Below, one piece after another: positions 59,416 through 64,000 of a DNA stretch of 64,000 nucleotides. Positions within the stretch are counted from its first letter, which is position 1. Each line of letters starts with the position of its first letter. The notes under the pieces are model-generated. The model searched no databases and was not told the origin of the DNA. It saw nothing but the letters and a program-made list of their open reading frames with translations. Made by a program: the position numbers and the translations under genes. Source of the DNA: Rhodocollybia butyracea (Eukaryota > Basidiomycota > Agaricomycetes > Agaricales > Omphalotaceae); the NCBI GenBank assembly GCA_015501585.1, contig JADNRY010000136.1:102420-166419 (forward strand), written 5' to 3'.

Positions 59416-59537
59416 TAGCGGTTTTAAACAAACAGAAAGGCTCGCTCTATAGTCTCTATTAATTTATCATTGTTACCACTGAGTTACGTACTGTGAGATA
59501 CAGTAAGTGGTGATTATGGAGAGGCAGAGGCATTACA
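59416..59537 (-). mobile_element. Second part of the split LTR fragment
   Basis: Continues the LTR sequence interrupted at 54573. Its minus-strand start, TGTAATGCCTCTGCC and CTCCATAATCACCACT, matches the LTR at 47139 apart from CpG-type C-to-T changes. Satellite resumes directly after it. Confidence 0.55.
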
Positions 59538-60629
59538 AGACTATAGATATGGACAGGCTACAGATAGGCTACTCTATGATTATGACCATACACTTGCAGG
59601 GGTCAAGGTGTTATGCATTGTTTTTCTTGAGCATTATGCTCAGAGGCCACCATTATGCATCAACCATAGTGCTATATGTGTAAATGAATAAGCGGGCCAA
59701 AGGCCCGGCAGCAAGATTTGCGATGTTTCAATGCTTGGAGCCTCCTGTTATGTGTTATGCATTGCAAAATCCCCATGCTTGGGGTCCTGTTACACATTAT
59801 GGGAGCATCCAGTCATAATTATACAGTACTCTGAGCATACAAATAGGCTACAGATAGGTTACATCAAGGGTACAGATAGGCTATAGATAGTCTAGTAGGC
59901 AAAACCAGGGATACAAATAGGCTATGAATGGTCTGCAGATAGGCTACAGATTGGTCACATCAAGGGTACAGACAGGCTACAGATAGATTACAAGTAGGCA
60001 ACACTAGGGGTACAGATAGGCTACTCCGAGGCTACAAATAGGCAACAGATAGGTTACACCAAGGTTACAAATAGACTATAGATATGGATGGGCTACAGAT
60101 AGGCCACTCTGAGGCTACAAATAGGCTACAGATAGGTTACATTAAGGGTACAGATAGGCTATAGATATGCTACAGATGGATGGCAAGTAGGCAACACCAG
60201 GGGTACAAATTAAAGATTTCCACAACTCCAGGATGCTGGCAGGTACTTGCAAGTATATCAAATGGGCTATGGATGGTCTAAAGATAACCTACTCTGAGGA
60301 TACAAATAGGCTACAGATATGTTATATCAAGCATCCAGATAGGCTATAGGTAGGCTACAGATAGATTACAAGTAGGCAATGCCCAGGCTACAAATAGGCT
60401 ATAGATGGGCTACAGGTAGGCTACTCCAAGGCTACAAATAAGCTACAGATTGGTTACATTAAGAGTACAAATTAGTGATGTGTGGGGCTGGGCTGGGCCT
60501 CAAGCCCACAGGCCAGGCCAGGCTTTAGCGGGCCAGGGCCTCCTGAAAGTAAGGCCCAAGCCCTAGCCAGTTTGTAGGCCTATCCATAGTCTATTCATTG
60601 ACTATCTGTACCCTCTTTGTAGTCTTGAA

Positions 60630-60905
60630 TATATTTTCAAGGCAGAAAAGATGTGGCGGAAAATGTGGTAAAGGCTCATCTTGTTGCTCAAGGGTTTTCT
60701 CAGGTTCCTGCAGTCAAATATTTTGATATGTATGCACCGTTGCACACATGACTTCTATCTCCTTCATCCCCAGTTTCCATCTGCTGCACAACTGAATCTG
60801 GGCCTAGTAGGTCAAATCCTGTGTATGTCTCAATTTGTACACTGGCATGTTTTCAAGCCTGACCAAGACATATATGAGCATTTTGTTCAGAAAGAAGCTC
60901 TCTAA
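60630..60905 (+). pseudogene. Copia RT fragment in left palindrome arm
   Basis: Encodes ENVVKAHLVAQGFSQVPAVK and YFDMYAPLHT, the known start of copia RT (KARLVAQGFSQ..DYFDTYAPV), then a stop and decayed sequence. The reverse-complement copy lies in the right arm. Confidence 0.7.
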
Positions 60906-61629
60906 TGTTGAAAGCAACACATGTAATATGCATTATGAAAAAAATTCACCATAATGTGAGGGAAGGGGCATCTAACTCTGATGGTGGATTTAAATGCCCA
61001 TTCCCAGATATAATTGTCTAGTTCCATGATACAAGTAGGCAACACCAAGGCTACAAATAGACTATAGATAGGCTACAGGATAGATTACAAGGAGGCATTA
61101 CCAGGGCGCTAAACGAACCTAACATAGGCAATGCCTAGGCTACAAATAGACTACTCCAAGGCTACAGATAGGCAACACTAAGGCTACAAGTAGGGTATGG
61201 ATAGGCTACATGAAGGCTACAGATAGGCTGCAGATAGATTACAAGTAGACAACACCAGGGGTACAGATAGGCTATGGAAGGGATACAGGTAAGCTACTCC
61301 AAGGCTACAAATATGCAGTAGATAGGCTACGCCAAGGCTAGAAATAGAGTATAGATAGGCTACAGATAGATTACGGGTAACACCAAGGGTACAAATAGAC
61401 TATGGATGGTCACTCTGGGGCTACAGATATATAGGCTACATCAACGGTACAGATAAGCTACAGATAGACTAGAGATAGATTACAAGGAGGCAGCACCAAG
61501 GCTACAAATAGGCTATGGATGGTCTACAGATAGGCTACTCAAAGGCTACAAATAGGCCACAGATAGGTTACATCAAGGGTACAGATAGACTACAGATAGA
61601 TTACAAGGAGGCAACACCAAGGTTATAAA

Positions 61630-61795
61630 TGTTGGATTAGGATTTGTCATTACAAGCTTGTAATCTAACATAGGTATAAAGCTGTAGTCAGCAGATGCTT
61701 CTGCATCCGTTTGTCTCTCTCTTCTGACTGTCATGGAGAGGACAACCGGAAATACACTCATTGCTGTCGGTTTACCCCAGGTGCCTATTACAACA
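61630..61795. mobile_element. Short solo LTR in left arm
   Basis: Starts TGTTGGATTAGG and ends TATTACAACA (166 bp). It is flanked by ATAAA and ACAAA, a near-identical 5-bp duplication, inside satellite monomers. The mirrored copy is at 62394-62559. Confidence 0.6.
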
Positions 61796-61926
61796 ACAAA
61801 TAGGCTATAGAAAGGTTACATATAGATCACAAGTAGGCAACACCAAGGGAACAAATAGGCTATGGATGGGCCACAGGTAAGCTATGCTAAGGCTACAAAT
61901 ATGCAATAGATAGGTTACACCAAGGC

Positions 61927-62261
61927 TGTTGGAGTCCATCTTATTGTGTTCCATACTTAGTATATCTTGTCACGTGCCCCTTGCTTACATCTGTTTGCTT
62001 GTCTTTTATCGTTCTCAGTCTTTGACCACATTATTGTGTGATCTACTGAGGAGGGGGGGTATATTGACCTTAAGACCAAAATACAAGGTGATATATAATA
62101 AAAAAATTTCGCACACCCCTTGCCTTTGTTGAGGTGGATACTGATCACACGATAATGTGGTCAAAGACTGAGGAACAATAAAAGACGAAGCAAACAGATG
62201 TAAGCAAGGGGCACGTGACAAGATATACTAAGTATGGAACACAATAAGATGGACTCCAACA
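61927..62261. mobile_element. Head-to-head LTR-like halves at the palindrome centre
   Basis: Begins TGTTGGAGTCCATC and ends with its complement GATGGACTCCAACA. The two halves match for about 117 bp with several differences, then diverge into a unique spacer (about 62044-62145) with a TATA-like GATATATAATAA. This looks like an LTR whose 5' end was copied in inverted form. Confidence 0.55.
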
Positions 62262-62393
62262 GCCTTGGTGTAACCTATCTATTGCATATTTGTAGCCTTA
62301 GCATAGCTTACCTGTGGCCCATCCATAGCCTATTTGTTCCCTTGGTGTTGCCTACTTGTGATCTATATGTAACCTTTCTATAGCCTATTTGTT

Positions 62394-62559
62394 GTTGTAA
62401 TAGGCACCTGAGGGTAAACCGACAGCAATGAGTGTATTTCCGGTTGTCCTCTCCATGACAGTCAGAAGAGAGAGACAAACGGATGCAGAAGCATCTGCTG
62501 ACTACAGCTTTATACCTATGTTAGATTACAAGCTTGTAATGACAAATCCTAATCCAACA
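62394..62559. mobile_element. Short solo LTR, right-arm copy
   Basis: Reverse complement of 61630-61795, differing at a few positions (for example ACCCTCAGG against ACCCCAGG). Confidence 0.6.
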
Positions 62560-63282
62560 TTTATAACCTTGGTGTTGCCTCCTTGTAATCTATCTGTAGT
62601 CTATCTGTACCCTTGATGTAACCTATCTGTGGCCTATTTGTAGCCTTTGAGTAGCCTATCTGTAGACCATCCATAGCCTATTTGTAGCCTTGGTGCTGCC
62701 TCCTTGTAATCTATCTCTAGTCTATCTGTAGCTTATCTGTACCGTTGATGTAGCCTATATATCTGTAGCCCCAGAGTGACCATCCATAGTCTATTTGTAC
62801 CCTTGGTGTTACCCGTAATCTATCTGTAGCCTATCTATACTCTATTTCTAGCCTTGGCGTAGCCTATCTACTGCATATTTGTAGCCTTGGAGTAGCTTAC
62901 CTGTATCCCTTCCATAGCCTATCTGTACCCCTGGTGTTGTCTACTTGTAATCTATCTGCAGCCTATCTGTAGCCTTCATGTAGCCTATCCATACCCTACT
63001 TGTAGCCTTAGTGTTGCCTATCTGTAGCCTTGGAGTAGTCTATTTGTAGCCTAGGCATTGCCTATGTTAGGTTCGTTTAGCGCCCTGGTAATGCCTCCTT
63101 GTAATCTATCCTGTAGCCTATCTATAGTCTATTTGTAGCCTTGGTGTTGCCTACTTGTATCATGGAACTAGACAATTATATCTGGGAATGGCATTTAAAT
63201 CCACCATCAGAGTTAGATGCCCCTTCCCTCACATTATGGTGAATTTTTTTCATAATGCATATTACATGTGTTGCTTTCAACA

Positions 63283-63560
63283 TTAGAGAGCTTCTTTCTG
63301 AACAAAATGCTCATATATGTCTTGGTCAGGCTTGAAAACATGCCAGTGTACAAATTGAGACATACACAGGATTTGACCTACTAGGCCCAGATTCAGTTGT
63401 GCAGCAGATGGAAACTGGGGATGAAGGAGATAGAAGTCATGTGTGCAACAGGGCATACATATCAAAATATTTGACTGCAGGAACCTGAGAAAACCCTTGA
63501 GCAACAAGATGAGCCTTTACCACATTTTCCGCCACATCTTTTCTGCCTTGAAAATATATT
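63283..63560 (-). pseudogene. Copia RT fragment, right palindrome arm
   Basis: Reverse-complement copy of 60630-60905. It differs by two or three bases near the codons for MYAPL (GCCCTG instead of GCACCG). Confidence 0.7.
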
Positions 63561-64000
63561 CAAGACTACAAAGAGGGTACAGATAGTCAATGAATAGACT
63601 ATGGATAGGCCTACAAACTGGCTAGGGCTTGGGCCTTACTTTCAGGAGGCCCTGGCCCGCTAAAGCCTGGCCTGGCCTGTGGGCTTGAGGCCCAGCCCAG
63701 CCCCACACATCACTAATTTGTACTCTTAATGTAACCAATCTGTAGCTTATTTGTAGCCTTGGAGTAGCCTACCTGTAGCCATCTATAGCCTATTTGTAGC
63801 CTGGGCATTGCCTACTTGTAATCTATCTGTAGCCTACCTATAGCCTATCTGGATGCTTGATATAACATATCTGTAGCCTATTTGTATCCTCAGAGTAGGT
63901 TATCTTTAGACCATCCATAGCCCATTTGATATACTTGCAAGTACCTGCCAGCATCCTGGAGTTGTGGAAATCTTTAATTTGTACCCCTGGTGTTGCCTAC

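Larger units (their letters stand above)
59538..61926. repeat. Satellite array continued; left arm of the palindrome from about 60189
   Basis: The same 11-bp monomers as at 50.9-53.8 kb. It contains a GGGCTGGGCTGGGCC-type insert (about 60475-60595), a copia RT scrap (60630-60905) and a solo LTR (61630-61795). Non-satellite sequence at 59580-59830 includes AGGCCACCATTATGC-like unique stretches. Confidence 0.85.
60189..64000. repeat. Giant near-perfect inverted repeat, centre about 62094
   Basis: Every landmark in 60189-62043 recurs in reverse complement in 62145-64000 with a constant coordinate sum of about 124188-124189. Examples: RT fragment 60681-60905 and 63283-63507; LTR frame 61573-61761 and 62428-62616; GCGCTAAACGAACCTAACAT near 61107 and its complement near 63080. 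Arms are nearly identical, with a few base changes. The central spacer is about 100 bp. The right arm reaches the window edge, so the full length is not known. Confidence 0.9.

Noticed and set aside
60681..60905. 74-residue protein repeated at 63283-63507
   Set aside because: It is an out-of-frame reading of a copia RT scrap duplicated by the palindrome, not a gene.
61573..61761. 62-residue protein with an identical copy at 62428-62616
   Set aside because: It lies across a solo LTR and satellite; the second copy is only the mirror arm.

Overview
The window looks like the repeat-rich accessory part of an Agaricomycete (basidiomycete) genome. The evidence is lineage-typical protein families (DUF6533 and DUF6534 seven-helix membrane proteins, a fungal arrestin-like protein), many GT-AG introns of about 45-95 nt, low gene density and nested LTR retrotransposons. 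No bacterial operons, rRNA genes or confident tRNA genes were seen.

Layout. 0-6 kb: a small secreted protein gene (-), a decayed ATG13 copy (-) and a broken secreted galactose-binding-like gene with a 36-bp coding minisatellite (-). 6-14 kb: dispersed repeats and one large intact ORF with an internally duplicated beta-type domain (+). 14-43 kb: five further decayed ATG13 copies, all on +. Among them lie an intact gene of unknown function (-), a compact signal-peptide kinase-like gene with a GC-AG intron (+), a DUF6534 gene (-), an AP-3 mu pseudogene (+), an intact 7-exon arrestin-like gene (-), several MITE-like inverted-repeat elements, and a DUF6533 gene (-). 44-50 kb: a truncated FAD-oxidase pseudogene, an LTR, a gag-only LTR-retroelement fragment and AT-rich repeats. 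50-64 kb: a satellite built from 11-bp monomers. It is interrupted by a MITE, an LTR remnant and, nested in that LTR, a Ty1/copia element with a perfect 5-bp target duplication. The satellite ends in a giant inverted repeat centred near 62,094 whose arms run to the right edge of the window.

Main themes. (1) Six degenerate ATG13 copies lie within about 41 kb. Two keep a recognisable intron at the same place, so they arose by DNA-level duplication. The order ATG13 / convergent unknown gene / ATG13 occurs twice, which points to block duplication. (2) The secreted-type mini-kinase reconstructs cleanly over five exons. (3) The copia LTR pair differs only by transitions (plus small indels), mostly at CpG, a signature expected of cytosine methylation. 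(4) The terminal palindrome is either a real structure or an assembly fold-back and needs read-level checking. The genes do not form an obvious pathway; the shared story is duplication, decay and transposon load.

Exon joins were worked out by hand from splice consensus, reading frame and family resemblance. Family names come from recognition of motifs, not from a database search.
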